Positions 1 through 17,807 of a stretch of 64,000 nt of DNA are shown here, piece after piece. Position numbers and translations under genes: made by a program. The stretch is from Actinokineospora bangkokensis (GTDB taxonomy: Bacteria; Actinomycetota; Actinomycetes; Mycobacteriales; Pseudonocardiaceae), in NCBI RefSeq assembly GCF_001940455.1, contig NZ_MKQR01000013.1, forward strand, positions 247,654 through 311,653, written 5' to 3'. Under the pieces are notes generated by a model. The model made no database searches, was not told where the DNA came from, and saw nothing but the letters and a program-made list of their open reading frames with translations. Every line of letters begins with the position of its first letter. The stretch's first letter is position 1.

Positions 1-6828
<6,828 letters not shown>

Positions 6829-6829
<1 letters not shown>

Positions 6830-9800
6830 CACACACCTTCTCGGGAGAGCAGCTCGCGCATCTCGGCGTCGGACAGGCCATCGATCTCCGCGGTGACCGC
6901 GTCGGTGACGGCCGCGGCGAGGTCGGCCACCGTGGTGGCCTCGAACAGCACGCGCAGCGGCAGGTCGACGGCGAACGCCGCCCGCAGCCGCGCCAGGACC
7001 CGGGTGGCCAGCAGCGAGTGCCCGCCGAGGCCGAAGAAGTCGTCGTGCGCGCCCACCCGCTCCAGGCCCAGCACCTCGGCCCAGGTGCCCGCCACCACCT
7101 CCTCGGTGGGGTCGCGCGGGGGCACGTACTCGCGCGCCTCGTCCAGCTCGGTGGCCACCAGCGCGCGCAGCGCGGCCCGGTCGACCTTCTTGCTCGACGA
7201 CAGCGGCAGCGCGGCCACCACCACCCAGGCCGCCGGGATCATGTACTCGGGCAGCAGCTCGCGCAGGTGCGCGCGCAGGTCGGCGATGTCGGGGTCGCCC
7301 TCGCCGTCCCACTCCAGGTAGGCGACCAGGCGCTTGTCGCCGGGGCCCGCCTCCTTGGCCAGCACCGCGGCGGCGCGCACCAGCGGGTGCTTGGCCAGCG
7401 CGGCCTCGACCTCGGGCAGCTCGATGCGGAAGCCGCGGACCTTGACCTGGTGGTCGAGGCGGCCCAGGAACTCCACCACGCCGTCGGCGCGGTACCGGAC
7501 GAGGTCGCCGGTGCGGTAGAGCCGGGCGCCGGGGGTGGTGGCGTAGGGGTCGGGGACGAACTTCTCCGCGGTGAGCCCCGGCCGGTCGTAGTAGCCGCGG
7601 GCCAGCCGGGTGCCGCCGACGCACAGCTCCCCGGGCACGCCGACCGGCTGCGGGCGCAGCTGCTCGTCGAGCACCAGCACCCGGGTGCCCGCGACGCCGC
7701 GGCCGATGTGCATGGTGGCGGTGGGCCGCTCGGTGGACAGGTCCTCGGCCACCGGGTTGACCATGCAGGTGATGGTCGCCTCGGTGGGCCCGTAGTTGCA
7801 CATGAACCGGCCGGGCAGGCCGGTGGCGGCCCAGCGCTGCGCGTCGCCCACGGTGACCACGTCCGCGCCGACGTTCATCAGCTTCATCCCCGCCAGCAGG
7901 CGGGCGTCGCCCTCCAGCATCTCCCGGTAGTAGGCCGGGGTGATCTCCATGACCGTCACGCCGAAGTGCGCCAGCTTGCCGGGCAGCTCGGCGGGCAGCC
8001 AGAACACCGGGTCTGACACCACCAGCGTCGCCCCCGCGGTGAGCGTCACCGCGATCTGGTCCATGGCCAGGTCGAAGGTGAGCGCGGACAGCAGCACCAC
8101 CCGCTCGCCGGGGCGGATGCCGTAGTAGTCCGAGATGACCCGGCAGTGGTGGGCGTAGGCGCGGTGGGCGACCATCACGCCCTTGGGGCGGCCGGTGGAG
8201 CCGGAGGTGTAGATCATGTAGGCGAGGTTCGCCGGGTGCCCCACCGGCGCCGGGTCGGTGTCGGGCTCGTGCGCCCAGGTGGCCGGCTCGTCCGCGACGA
8301 GCACGACGCGGCCGGGCTTGCGCAGCCGCTCGGCGTGCCCGGTCGTGGTGGCCACGACGGCCGCGCCCGCGTCACCGATCATGAAGTCGAGCCGGTCCTC
8401 GGGGTGCTCGGGGTCGAAGGGCACGTACACCCCGCCTGCCTTGAGCACCGCGAGCAGCACCACCACGGCCTCCACGCCGCGCTCCAGGCAGGAGCCGACC
8501 TTGACCTCCGGGCCGACGCCCAGGCCGCGCAGGTGGTGGGCGAGGCGGTTGGCGCGGGCGTTGAGGTCGGCGAAGGTGATCTCCTGGTCGCCGAAGACCA
8601 GCGCGACCGCCCCCGGGGTGCGGGCCACCTGCTGCTCGAACAGGGCGGGCACGGCCAGGTGGTGCTCGGCGGGCGGGTCCAGCTCGTCGAGGCGGTGGGC
8701 GTCGGGGTCCGGCCAGGCGCCGAGGATGTCGGCGCGCTCGGCGGGCGCGAGCGGGTCGATCAGGCCGATGGGCCGGTCGGGGGCGTCGGCCACGCCCGCC
8801 AGCACGCGCAGGTAGTGCCCGGCGAGGCGGCGCACGGTGGCCTCGTCGAACAGCGCGGTGGCGAACTCGAACCAGCAGCGCAGCACGCCGTCGGCGCGCT
8901 CCTTGACGGTGAGGGTCAGGTCGAACTTCGCGACCTCGGCGCCCGAGGCCAGGCCCACCGCGGCGCAGCCCGCCAGCCGCGGCGGCACCACCCCGCCGAC
9001 GTGCTGGACCTCGAACATGACCTGGAACAGCGGGTTGCGCGACAGGTCGCGGCTGGGTTGCAGGGCGTCGACCAGGTGCTCGAAGGGCACGTCCTGGTTG
9101 GCGAACGCGGTCAGCGCCGTCGACTTGACCCGCGCGACCAGCTCCGCGAACGTCGGGTCGCCGCCGAGGTCGGTGCGCAGCACCAGGTTGTTGATGAAGA
9201 AGCCCACCAGGTGCTCGGTCTCGGGCCGGGTGCGCCCGGCGACCGGGGTGCCCACGGCGATGTCGGTGCGCCCGGTGTAGCGGGACAGCAGCACGTCGAA
9301 GGCGGCCAGCAGCACCATGAACGGCGTGGCGCCGGTGCGGGCGCCCACCTCGCGCAGGCCCGCGGCGGCCGCGGCGGGCACCTCGACGACGACGGTGCCG
9401 CCGCGCAGGTCGCGCTCGGCCGGGCGGGGCCGGTCGGTGGTCAGCTCCAGCGGGGTCAGCCCGGCCAGCTCGCGCTTCCAGTGCTCCAGCTGCCCAGCCA
9501 GGGTGCCGTCGGCCTCCCGCTCGCGCTGCCAGACCGCGAAGTCGGCGTACTGCACCGGCAGCGGCTCCAGCGCCGCGCCCGCGTAGGCGCGGTCGAGGTC
9601 GGCCAGGAAGGTGCCCATGGACCAGGCGTCGAAGGCGATGTGGTGCAGGGTGATCGCCAGCAGGTGCCGGTCGGGTCCGGTGCGCACCACGGTGGTGCGC
9701 AGCTGGTGCTCGGCGGCCAGGTCGAACGGGCGCGCGCCCTCGGCGTCGACCAGGGCGGCGGCGCGCTGCTCGGCGTCGTCGTGGCCGGACAGGTCGACCA

Positions 9801-12800
9801 CGGTGAACGGCACCCGCCCCACCGGGTCGACGACCTGGGTCGGGGTGCCGCCGTCGCTGACGTAGCGGGTGCGCAGCACCTCGTGCCGGGCGACGACCGC
9901 GTCCACCGCCGCGCGCAGGGCGCCGGTGTCCAGCGGGCCGGTGAGGTCGAAGGCCAGCGGGATCAGGTACTCGGCGCTGCCGGGCTCCAGCTGGTCGAGG
10001 AACCACAGCCGCTGCTGGCCCGACGAGGTGGGCAGGGCGTGGCCGCGGGGCACCGGGACGACCGGCGGCACCCGCTCGGCGCCCTCGCCGGGGTCGTCGG
10101 AGTCGGCCAGCGCGGCGATCCTGGCGACCGTGCGGCCCTCGAACAGCGCCCCCGCGGTGACCTCGACGCCCAGGGCCTTGCGCAGCCGGTGGGCGAGGCG
10201 GATGGCCAGCAGCGAGTGCCCGCCGAGGGCGAAGAAGTCGTCCTCGGCGCCGACGCGCTCGCACCCCAGCAGCTCGGCCATCACCCCGGCGACGGTGCGC
10301 TCGGCGTCGGTGCGCGGCTCGACGTACCCGCCCGCGGGCTCCGGCTCGCGGGCCTGGTCGGGCGCGGGCAGCCGGGAGCGGTCGACCTTGCCGTTGGGCA
10401 GCAGCGGGAACGCCTCCAGCGCCACCACCACCGAGGGGATCATCGCGGGGGTGAGCCGGGTGGCGAGGTGCTCGCGCAGCTCGTCGGCCGCGGCGGTGGC
10501 GCCGGGCTCGGCGACGACGTAGGCCACCAGCTCCAAGTCGCCCGCGGCACCCCGGTGCGGGGTCACCAGCGCGGCGGCGACGGCCGGGTGGGCACGCAGG
10601 GCGGCCTCGACCTCGCCGGGCTCGACGCGCACGCCGCGCACCTTCACCTGGGCGTCGAGGCGGCCGACGAACTCCAGGGTGCCGTCGGCGCGCCACCGGG
10701 CGAGGTCGCCGGTGCGGTACCAGCGCTGCCCGGGGGTGCTCGCGTGCGGGTTCGGGGTGAACCGCTCGGCGGTCAGGTCGGGGCGGCCGACGTACCCGCG
10801 GGCGACGCCGACGCCGGTCACGCACAGCTCGCCGGGCACGCCCACGGGGACGAGCCGGTCCTGGGCGTCGACGACGTGCACCTCCAGACCCGGCAGCGGT
10901 GAGCCGATCGGCACGATGCTGTCTGTGGTGTCGGTGCTGTCGGTGCTGTCTGTGCTGTCGGTGGCACCGCGCTCGTAGCGCCACGCGGTCGAGTCGATGG
11001 AGCACTCGGTGGGGCCGTAGGTGTTGTAGACCGCCACGTCCACGGCGTCGAGCAGCCGCTCGCACAGCTCGCTGGGCAGCGGCTCGCCCGCCGAGCAGAC
11101 CACGCGCAGCGCGGTGCACTCGGGCAGCCGCGGCTCGGCCACGACGGCGTGCAGGATCGAGGGGACGAGCTGGAGGACGGTGACCCCGTGGTCGGCGACG
11201 GCACCCACCATGACGGCGGTGTCCTTGTGCGCGTCCGCGGGCGCCATCACGACAGCGCCACCGGAGACCAGGGGCGCCAGGAACTCCCACACCGACGCGT
11301 CGAAGCTGATCGTCGTCTTCTGGAGCACGCGGTCGGCGGCGGTGAGCCCGTGGGTGCGCACCGACCACAGGACCCGGTTGCGGATGCCGCCGTGGGTGAC
11401 CGCGACGCCCTTGGGGCGACCGGTCGAGCCGGAGGTGTACATGGTGTACGCGGTGTTGTCCGGCGAGAGCGGGACCGGTCCGAGCGGGCCGGCGGCGGCG
11501 ACCTCCGGGGCGTCGACGAGCACGGCGCGCAGCTCGCGCGGCAGCACGTCCCGCACGGACGCCTCGGTCAGCACCAGGTCCACACCGGAGTCGTCGAGGA
11601 TGTGGGCCAAGCGCTCGACGGGCAGGTCGGGGGCCAGCGGCACGTGCACACCGCCCGCGGCCAGCACCGCCAGCAGGGCGACGACCAGGTCCGCGCCGCG
11701 GTGCAGCGCCACGCCGACAGGCGTCTCGGTGGTGACGCCCTGGGCGCGCAGGTACCCCGTCAGGCGCTCGACGCGGGCGTTCAGCTCGGCGTAGGTGATC
11801 TCCGCCCCGCCCGCCACCACGGCCGTGGCGGCGGGGGTGGCGAGGGCCTGGGCGCGGAACAGCTCGGGCAGCGAGCCCGCCACCGGCGCGGCGGGCCCGG
11901 GCTGCCACCCGGCGATCAGCGCGCGCTCGGCGGCGGGCACGGTCTCGACCAGGCTCAGCGGCACCTCGGGGGCGGCGGCGACGCGGTCGAGCAGGGCGAG
12001 GTAGGTCCGCGCCATGCGCTCCACGCGGTCGCGGTCGAACAGCGCCGTGGGGTAGAGCAGGCGGGCGCCCCAGGAGCCGTCCCGGTTCTCCGCCATGTTC
12101 AGCGACAGGTCGAAGGTGGCGCTCATGGTGGCGGCGGGCACCGGCTCCACGGTGACCCCGGGCAGGTTCAGCCGCTCGCCGCGTCCGTTGTGGACGACGA
12201 AGGCGACCTGGAACAGCGGGTTGCGGGACAGGTCCCGGTCGGGCTCCAGCTCGGCCACGACGCGCTGGAACGGCACGTCGGGGTTCTCGAACGCCTCCAG
12301 GGTGGTCTCCCGGGTGCGCACGAGCAGGTCCGCGAAGCTGGGGTCGCCGTCGAGGTCGGTGCGCAGCACCACCGTGGACACCAGCGGGCCGACCAGCTGC
12401 TCCAATTCCACCTGGTTGCGCCCGGCCATGGTGACCCCGACGCCGAGGTCGCCCACCCCGGCGTAGCGGCTGACGAGCAGGTGGAAGGCGGCCAGGTAGG
12501 TCATGAACGGGGTGGCGCCGCACGCGCGGCCCACGGCGAGCAGGGCCGCGGCGCGGTCGGCGGGCACGGTGAACTCGACGGTGCCGCCCGCCGGGTCCCA
12601 GCGCGCCGGGCGCGGCCGGTCGGTGGGCAGGTCCAGCGGCGCGAGCCCGCTCAGCCGCTCCCGCCAGTAGGCCTCCTGGCGGGCCAGCCCGGCGTCCGGG
12701 TCCTCCCACCGCTCGCGCTGCCAGTCCGCGAAGTCGGCGTACTGCACCGGCAGCGGCTCCAGCGGCGACGGCTCACCCTGGGTGTAGGCGGTGTAGAGCA

Positions 12801-13269
12801 CGCGCAGCTCGCCCGCGAGGATGCCCATCGAGGAGTTGTCGAAGGCGATGTGGTGCACCACCACCAGCAGCACGGCCTCGTCCTCGGCCAAGCGCACGAG
12901 GGTGACCCGCCACGGCGCCGCGGTGAGGTCGACCGGCGTGCTCGCCTGCTCCCGCGCGACCGCCGACAGCCGGGCCTCCCGCTCGTCGGCCGCCACCGCC
13001 GTCAGGTCCACTGTGGTCAGCGGGGCCGGGCCGGGGTCGTCGATGACCTGCACGGGGTGCCCGTCGACCTCGGCGTAGTGGGTGCGCAGCACCTCGTGCC
13101 GGGTGGCGATCGTGCTCAGCGCGCGCTCCAGGGCGCGGGTGTCCAGGGCCCCGCGCAGCCGGAAGCCCCAGTGCAGCAGGTACTCCTGGGCGCCGGACCG
13201 CAGCTGGTCGAGGAACCACAGCTGCTCCTGCTCGAAGGACAGCGGGTAGTGCCCGTCGCCGTATTCCAT
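6829..13269 (-). CDS. Bimodular NRPS (C-A-PCP-C-A-PCP)
   Basis: Elongation NRPS of 2,146 residues. The ATG at 13269 is chosen because AAAGG lies about 8 nt upstream and the C-domain core follows directly; an in-frame GTG five codons earlier is possible. Order: C (HHIAFDNS near 136), A (TSGSTG near 610), PCP (GGHS near 1013), C (HHIAFDAW near 1208), A (TSGSTG near 1687), PCP (GGHS near 2078). Both C motifs keep the catalytic second His but have DN and DA where DG is usual. The first A pocket reads DAWQCATIDK, nearest to glutamine codes (DAWQFGLIDK). The second reads DLDEMVNITK, which I do not recognise; its acidic residues at positions 239 and 278 would suit a cationic amino acid. The first A domain carries a TDS repeat insertion between core motifs. 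With sbnA just upstream, a diaminopropionate- or ureidoalanine-derived residue is plausible here (inference). Confidence 0.95.
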
Positions 13270-13327
13270 CGGTTCGCCTTTCACCGGGTGGCGGTATGTC
13301 GGGGTGGCGGTCTGCCGGGTCAGGGGG

Positions 13328-14368
13328 TCAGGGGCGCGCGGCGGGGACGAGCACGCCGCCGGGGTGGGCGGCGACCCGCTCGCGCGGCGCCCACAGGTGC
13401 GCGACGTCGCCGAAGTGCTCGGCCACCCAGTCGTCGTCGTAGACGGTGTCGAGGTAGCGCTCGCCGCGGTCGGGGAGCACCAGGGCGCAGGTGGCGCCCG
13501 CGGGGATGCGGTCGCGCATGCTCTCCAGGGCGGAGACGACCGCGCCGGAGGACCCGCCCGCCAGGATCGCCTCGCGCGCGGCCAGCCGCCTGCACCCGAC
13601 GACGGCGCCGAGGTCGTCCACCCGGACCACCTCGTCGGCCAGGCCGTCGGCGTGCAGGGCCGGGCGCACCGAGGCGCCGTGCCCGGGGATGAGCCTGCCG
13701 CCGACCGCGGGCCCGAAGATGTTGCTGCCCAGGGCGTCGACCGCCACGACGGTGACCGGCAGGTCGTGCTCGCGGATGTACTCCGCGCACCCGCGCAGGG
13801 TGCCGCAGGAGCTGGTCGCGCAGAACAGGTAGTCGAGGGTGGGCAGCGCCTCCAGCACCTCGCGGACGGTGGCGTGGTGCGCGCGCGGGTTCAGCGGGTT
13901 GGCGTACTGGTTGGGGCAGTAGGCGTGCGGGGTGGTGGCGACCAGCTCGCGGACGCGGGCGATGCGCACCGGCAGGTACTCCCCCGTCCCGGGGTCGACG
14001 TCGGTGACCACCTCCACCTCGGCGCCGAAGGCGCGCATGATGGCGATGTTCTGCCGGTTGGTGCGCGGGTCGACCACGCAGACGAACCGGATGCCGTGGT
14101 AGCCGCAGAACTGCGCGATGCCGATGCCCAGGTTGCCCGAGCTGGACTCCACCACCACCGAGCGGCCGGGCACCAGCTCGCCGTCGTCGAGGCGGTGGCG
14201 CAGCATCTCCAGCGCGGAGCGGTCCTTGATGCTGCCGCCCGGGTTCGCCGACTCCAGCTTGGCGAACGCCCGGAAGGGCGCGCCGGGCAGCAGCCGCGCC
14301 AGCTCGACCAGCGGGGTCGACCCGACGGTGGCGAGCACCCCGGTGACCGGGTGGTGGTGTGATGCCAT
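13328..14368 (-). CDS. sbnA: SbnA/VioB-type 2,3-diaminopropionate biosynthesis enzyme (PLP, cysteine synthase family)
   Basis: 346-residue fold-type II PLP enzyme. Residues 43-50 (PGGSIKDR) hold the Schiff-base lysine at 48, and ESSSGNLG (about 73-80) is the phosphate/substrate loop. In the SbnA family the enzyme joins O-phospho-L-serine and glutamate to give ACEGA, which SbnB then oxidises to L-2,3-diaminopropionate. Homologues (VioB) feed viomycin assembly. An SbnB/VioK-type dehydrogenase is not in the window, so the second step must be encoded elsewhere. ATG at 14368 with GGAG about 9 nt upstream. It is the first gene of the leftward unit followed by two NRPS genes (58 bp gap) and is divergent from the oxygenase gene. 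A plain cysteine synthase is the alternative, but length, the GSIKDRSAL context and NRPS linkage favour SbnA. Confidence 0.85.
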   Translation of the reverse strand: MASHHHPVTGVLATVGSTPLVELARLLPGAPFRAFAKLESANPGGSIKDRSALEMLRHRLDDGELVPGRSVVVESSSGNLGIGIAQFCGYHGIRFVCVVDPRTNRQNIAIMRAFGAEVEVVTDVDPGTGEYLPVRIARVRELVATTPHAYCPNQYANPLNPRAHHATVREVLEALPTLDYLFCATSSCGTLRGCAEYIREHDLPVTVVAVDALGSNIFGPAVGGRLIPGHGASVRPALHADGLADEVVRVDDLGAVVGCRRLAAREAILAGGSSGAVVSALESMRDRIPAGATCALVLPDRGERYLDTVYDDDWVAEHFGDVAHLWAPRERVAAHPGGVLVPAARP

Positions 14369-14440
14369 GGGTTCCGCTCCTCGCGTGCTCCGCTCGGGGA
14401 TGTGCGCCCACCGAGGGTCCCGCACCCGGGCGCGCGGGCG

Positions 14441-14458
14441 CAGGGAAGAAGCGGCAGA
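14441..14458. promoter_or_regulatory. Conserved promoter element, copy 1 (candidate operator)
   Basis: An 18-bp element CAGGGAAGAAGCGGCAGA in the sbnA/oxygenase divergent promoter matches 15 of 18 positions of an element at 28331-28348. Both copies follow a GGGCGCGCGG tract and lie about 65-75 bp from the leftward start codon. Identical placement in two divergent promoters of the same cluster suggests a shared regulator site. The binding protein is unknown. Confidence 0.45.
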
Positions 14459-14533
14459 CCCCACGACCACCGCGGCGCCATGTCTGCCGGAAGTTCTCTG
14501 CTGCCAACGCGCGCAATCGCCCACTGTGGACAT

Positions 14534-15499
14534 ATGGTGCCTGCACACTCACCCACACCCCTGTCCACGGAGCAGAACGAGCTACCGCTGCCGCACGTCG
14601 TCGCGGCCTCCGGGAGCGCGACGGAGTACCTGGCCGCGCACCGGGAGCAGGTGCGCGCGCGGCTGCGCGAGCACGGCGCGGTCCTGCTGCGCGGCTTCGA
14701 CATCGGCGGCGTCGACGGCTTCGACGCCGTCGTCCGCGCGGTGTCCGGCGCGCCGCTGACCTACGCCGAGCGCTCGTCGCCGCGCAGCACGATCAAGGGC
14801 CAGGTCTACACCTCGACCGATTACCCGCCCGCCGAGGAGATCTTCCTGCACAACGAGAACTCCTACCAGGCGAGCTGGCCGCTGTCGCTGTTCTTCTACT
14901 GCGTCACGCCGCCGGACACGCTGGGGGCGACCCCGCTCGCGGACACCCGCCGGGTGCTCGCCTCGATCGACCCGCAGGTGCGCGAGGAGTTCACCCGCCG
15001 CGGCTGGCGCGTGGTGCGCAACTTCACCGACGGCTTCGGCGTCCCCTGGCGCCAGGCGTTCAACACCGACGACCGGGCCGAGGTCGCCGCGTACTGCGCC
15101 AAGAACGGCGTCGAGGTGGAGTGGGTGGGCGCGGACGGGCTGCGCACCACCGCCCGCCGCGCCGCGGTGCACCACCACCCGGTCACCGGGGAGCCGGTGT
15201 GGTTCAACCACGCCACCTTCTTCCACGTCACCACGCTGGCCGAGGAGGTCTGCGAGGGGCTGCGGGAGCTGTTCGGCGAGGACGAGCTGCCCACCAACAC
15301 CTACTTCGGCGACGGCGGCCGGATCCCCGACGACGTGGTGGCGCACCTGCGCGACTGCTACCGCGCCGCGACCCGGCGGTTCGACTGGCAGCGCGACGAC
15401 GTGCTGGTGGTGGACAACATGCTCAGCGCGCACGCCCGCGAGCCGTTCACCGGCCCGCGCAAGATCGCCGTGGCGATGGCCGAACCGCACGTGCCCTGA
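14534..15499 (+). CDS. TauD/TfdA family Fe(II)/2-oxoglutarate dioxygenase (SyrP-like)
   Basis: 321-residue non-haem iron oxygenase of the TauD/TfdA superfamily. The facial triad appears as H106 and E108 in FLHNENSYQASWP and a distal His near 299 in LSAHAREPFTGPRK; the Arg that follows probably binds 2-oxoglutarate. The HNE...WP signature is typical of SyrP-like enzymes that beta-hydroxylate amino acids in NRPS pathways, often on the carrier protein. The substrate is unknown; a residue on one of the neighbouring carriers is likely. I chose the ATG at 14534 because family homology begins soon after it, but no clear ribosome-binding site precedes it and upstream GTG/ATG codons exist. It is the only rightward gene here, divergent from sbnA and convergent with the LanB-type gene, with a strong hairpin after its stop. 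Confidence 0.88.
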   Translation: MVPAHSPTPLSTEQNELPLPHVVAASGSATEYLAAHREQVRARLREHGAVLLRGFDIGGVDGFDAVVRAVSGAPLTYAERSSPRSTIKGQVYTSTDYPPAEEIFLHNENSYQASWPLSLFFYCVTPPDTLGATPLADTRRVLASIDPQVREEFTRRGWRVVRNFTDGFGVPWRQAFNTDDRAEVAAYCAKNGVEVEWVGADGLRTTARRAAVHHHPVTGEPVWFNHATFFHVTTLAEEVCEGLRELFGEDELPTNTYFGDGGRIPDDVVAHLRDCYRAATRRFDWQRDDVLVVDNMLSAHAREPFTGPRKIAVAMAEPHVP

Positions 15500-15540
15500 A
15501 CCGCCCCGACCGGAACCGCCCACACCCGCCCCGCGCGGAA

Positions 15541-15583
15541 GCCGAGAACCCCGGACCCTCCCTCAAGGTCCGGGGTTCTCGGC
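15541..15583. terminator. Bidirectional hairpin terminator
   Basis: A perfect 17-bp inverted repeat (15541-15557 with 15567-15583) has a 9-nt loop. It sits between two convergent genes, the oxygenase ending at 15499 and the LanB-type gene ending at 15593. There is no clear T-run, as is common in high-GC actinomycetes. Confidence 0.85.
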
Positions 15584-15592
15584 TTCTCCGGG

Positions 15593-17806
15593 TCAGCCCC
15601 GCTCGCCCGCGTCGAAGGCGACGAAGCGCAGCTCGGAGGTGTAGCGGTTGCCCGCGTCGTCGGTGAGCCAGGACTGCTCGGGCGTGGGCAGCATCTCGGT
15701 GAACACCAGGCGCCCGCCGGGCTGGTCGCGCACGAGCCTGCGCACCGACTTGGCGAGGGTGTTCACCGAGATGTGGTTGTCGAAGTCCACGCAGTACGGC
15801 CGCGGCTCGGTCGGGGAGACCAGGAAGGCGAAGCGCGGCAGGCCTTCGCGCGCCCGCCACCACCGCGCCTGCACGAACCGCTGCGCCTCGTCCTTGGCGT
15901 CGGCGAAGGCCAGCGCGGCCGGGTCGAAGGTCCACGTCTCGCGGGCCACGGCCATCCGGTCGACGGTGATGCGCGGGGTGTGCGCGCCGTCGACCGGGAA
16001 CCGGAACATGTCGATCACCAGCGTGGTGAGCACGTGCGCGAACACGTCCACCACCGGGAACCGCGCGCCGTCGGGCAGGACGACCTCCAGGTCGTCGCCC
16101 ACCTGCTCGACCAGGACATCGGCGCTGCGCACGGTCCGCTCGCGGGCGGGGTCGGCGGTGTCGTCGACGAGGGCGACCTGGTAGTCCTGCGGGCGGATGA
16201 GCACGTTGCGCACCCGGATCGACAGCTTGGCCTTGTTCTCCTTGGCCAGCAGGGGGACCAGGCGCGGCTCGGGGTAGTCCTCGGTGGTGGCGTCGAACAA
16301 GCCCTGCGGGTCGGCGCTCTGGCTGACGAACAGCGAGTTGCCCAGGGTGTTCAGGCCCACGTGCAGCTCGCCGAGCACGGTGTCACCGTTGTCGGCGAAC
16401 AGGATGTCCGGGCTCAGGTAGCGCGCCCCCGACCACCCGGGTCCCGGTGCGGCGAACAGCTCCGCCACCTTGTCCTCGATGTCCGCTGTGGACACCTGCA
16501 CCCGGGAACCGGTGAGCGGCGGCAGCACCTCGCGCCACCGGTCCCAGAACTCCCGCTGCACGTCACCGGCGATGGCCTTGGCGTCGCCGTGCAGGACGGG
16601 CATGCAGGCGAACCAGAACGAGGCCAGGTCGGTCGGTCCGGTGTAGACCGCCCGCACCTTCGCCATGACGCGCCGGGCCACCTCCCAGGTGAGCCAGCGG
16701 GCGGCGGTGAACAGCGGGCGCAGCGGCGCCAGCGAGTCGAGCACGTCCGGCCCCAGCCGCACCTCACCGGAGCGGCGGCAGTCGGAGTACACCAGCGAGC
16801 GGCACGGGGCGGTGTTGGCGCCCTTGTCCCGCTTGGCGCTCTCGCCCGCCAGCTCGGTGAACTCGCCCTCCAGCGCGGCCAGCGCCGCCACCAGCGCGTC
16901 CGGGTCGGCCGCCGCGGCGGCGACCCGCTCCCGGCCGCGGTCGAGGGTGTCGAGCAGGGCGACGGCGGGCCCGTCGCCCACCCCGGCCCCGGCCAGCCAG
17001 TCCCGCACCCACCGGTCGGGGTGGGTGGCCGCGGGCACGTCCAGCCGCCAGGTCACCAGGCGCCTGCGCACCAGCTCCTCGATGGCCTCGGCCGGGCCGA
17101 CCTCGTCGGCGGGGCGCAGCCCGTCGCACCGGTCGAACACCGCCACCAGCTCGGGCTCCAGCGGCTTGGGCTTGAGCCCGGGCAGGGTGGCCGCGCCGTC
17201 CGCCACCCGGACGAAGGGGACCCGCCGGGGCGCGATCCGCCCGCGCAGCGCGGGGTCGGCGTTGACCAGCCTGGCCACCGCGTCGACGGCCCAGCTGGAG
17301 AAGAACACGGTGGTCGACTCGACCAGGCCCGCCCCGGCGCGCACCTCGACGCCCCGGGCGGCCTCGTCCCAGCGGCCCCAGCCCACGGGGCCGAAGAAGC
17401 CGATCGTGTCGTTCTTGACGCAGAACCGCTGCCAGTAGTGCGCCACCAGCTCCTCGCGCTGGCGGTTCTTGAAGGTGCGGTCCTGCGGCGGACTGGCCAG
17501 GAACGGCCGCACGCCGGTGTCGAGGACCCGCCGGTTCTGCCAGGCCACGGCCGCGCGGAAGGCGGGCGCGGCGGCGATCGAGCGCAGCCGCGCCCCGGTC
17601 TCCACCGCGCCGTCGGCGAACACCGCCTGGAACTCCTTCCAGGCGGTGCCCTGCAACCGGGCCCCGTCATCGAACTTGTCGGCCGCCTCGGCGAGCCCGG
17701 GCGCGGCCAGGTCGAGCGCGCCCGCGGCCGGGAAGCCCGGTCCGCGCACGGCGCACCGCGCCCACAGCCGCCACCCATCGCCGAACGGCACCGCTGGGGT
17801 GGTCAT
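15593..17806 (-). CDS. LanB-type tRNA-dependent enzyme lacking the elimination domain (PEARL-like), copy 1
   Basis: 737 residues that match only the N-terminal (glutamylation) half of lantibiotic dehydratases. Landmarks are YWQRFCVKNDTIGFFGPVGW near 130-150 and the typical end of that domain, TEMLPTPEQSWLTDDAGNRYTSEL. No SpaB_C-type elimination domain follows, and no separate one is seen in the window. Full LanB enzymes use Glu-tRNA to activate Ser/Thr. Shorter relatives without elimination (PEARLs) ligate amino acids from aminoacyl-tRNA to peptides. Here the gene starts 1 bp after the stop of a free carrier-protein gene (AGGAG upstream), with no RiPP precursor in the operon, so a carrier-bound substrate is a reasonable inference. 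It is a diverged paralogue of the protein at 20654-22999. Confidence 0.88.
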   Translation of the reverse strand: MTTPAVPFGDGWRLWARCAVRGPGFPAAGALDLAAPGLAEAADKFDDGARLQGTAWKEFQAVFADGAVETGARLRSIAAAPAFRAAVAWQNRRVLDTGVRPFLASPPQDRTFKNRQREELVAHYWQRFCVKNDTIGFFGPVGWGRWDEAARGVEVRAGAGLVESTTVFFSSWAVDAVARLVNADPALRGRIAPRRVPFVRVADGAATLPGLKPKPLEPELVAVFDRCDGLRPADEVGPAEAIEELVRRRLVTWRLDVPAATHPDRWVRDWLAGAGVGDGPAVALLDTLDRGRERVAAAAADPDALVAALAALEGEFTELAGESAKRDKGANTAPCRSLVYSDCRRSGEVRLGPDVLDSLAPLRPLFTAARWLTWEVARRVMAKVRAVYTGPTDLASFWFACMPVLHGDAKAIAGDVQREFWDRWREVLPPLTGSRVQVSTADIEDKVAELFAAPGPGWSGARYLSPDILFADNGDTVLGELHVGLNTLGNSLFVSQSADPQGLFDATTEDYPEPRLVPLLAKENKAKLSIRVRNVLIRPQDYQVALVDDTADPARERTVRSADVLVEQVGDDLEVVLPDGARFPVVDVFAHVLTTLVIDMFRFPVDGAHTPRITVDRMAVARETWTFDPAALAFADAKDEAQRFVQARWWRAREGLPRFAFLVSPTEPRPYCVDFDNHISVNTLAKSVRRLVRDQPGGRLVFTEMLPTPEQSWLTDDAGNRYTSELRFVAFDAGERG

Positions 17807-17807
17807 G

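Noticed and set aside
13304..15523. Extra genes on the strands opposite sbnA and the oxygenase
   Set aside because: Both real genes show catalytic residues in the expected order; the opposite frames are low-complexity.
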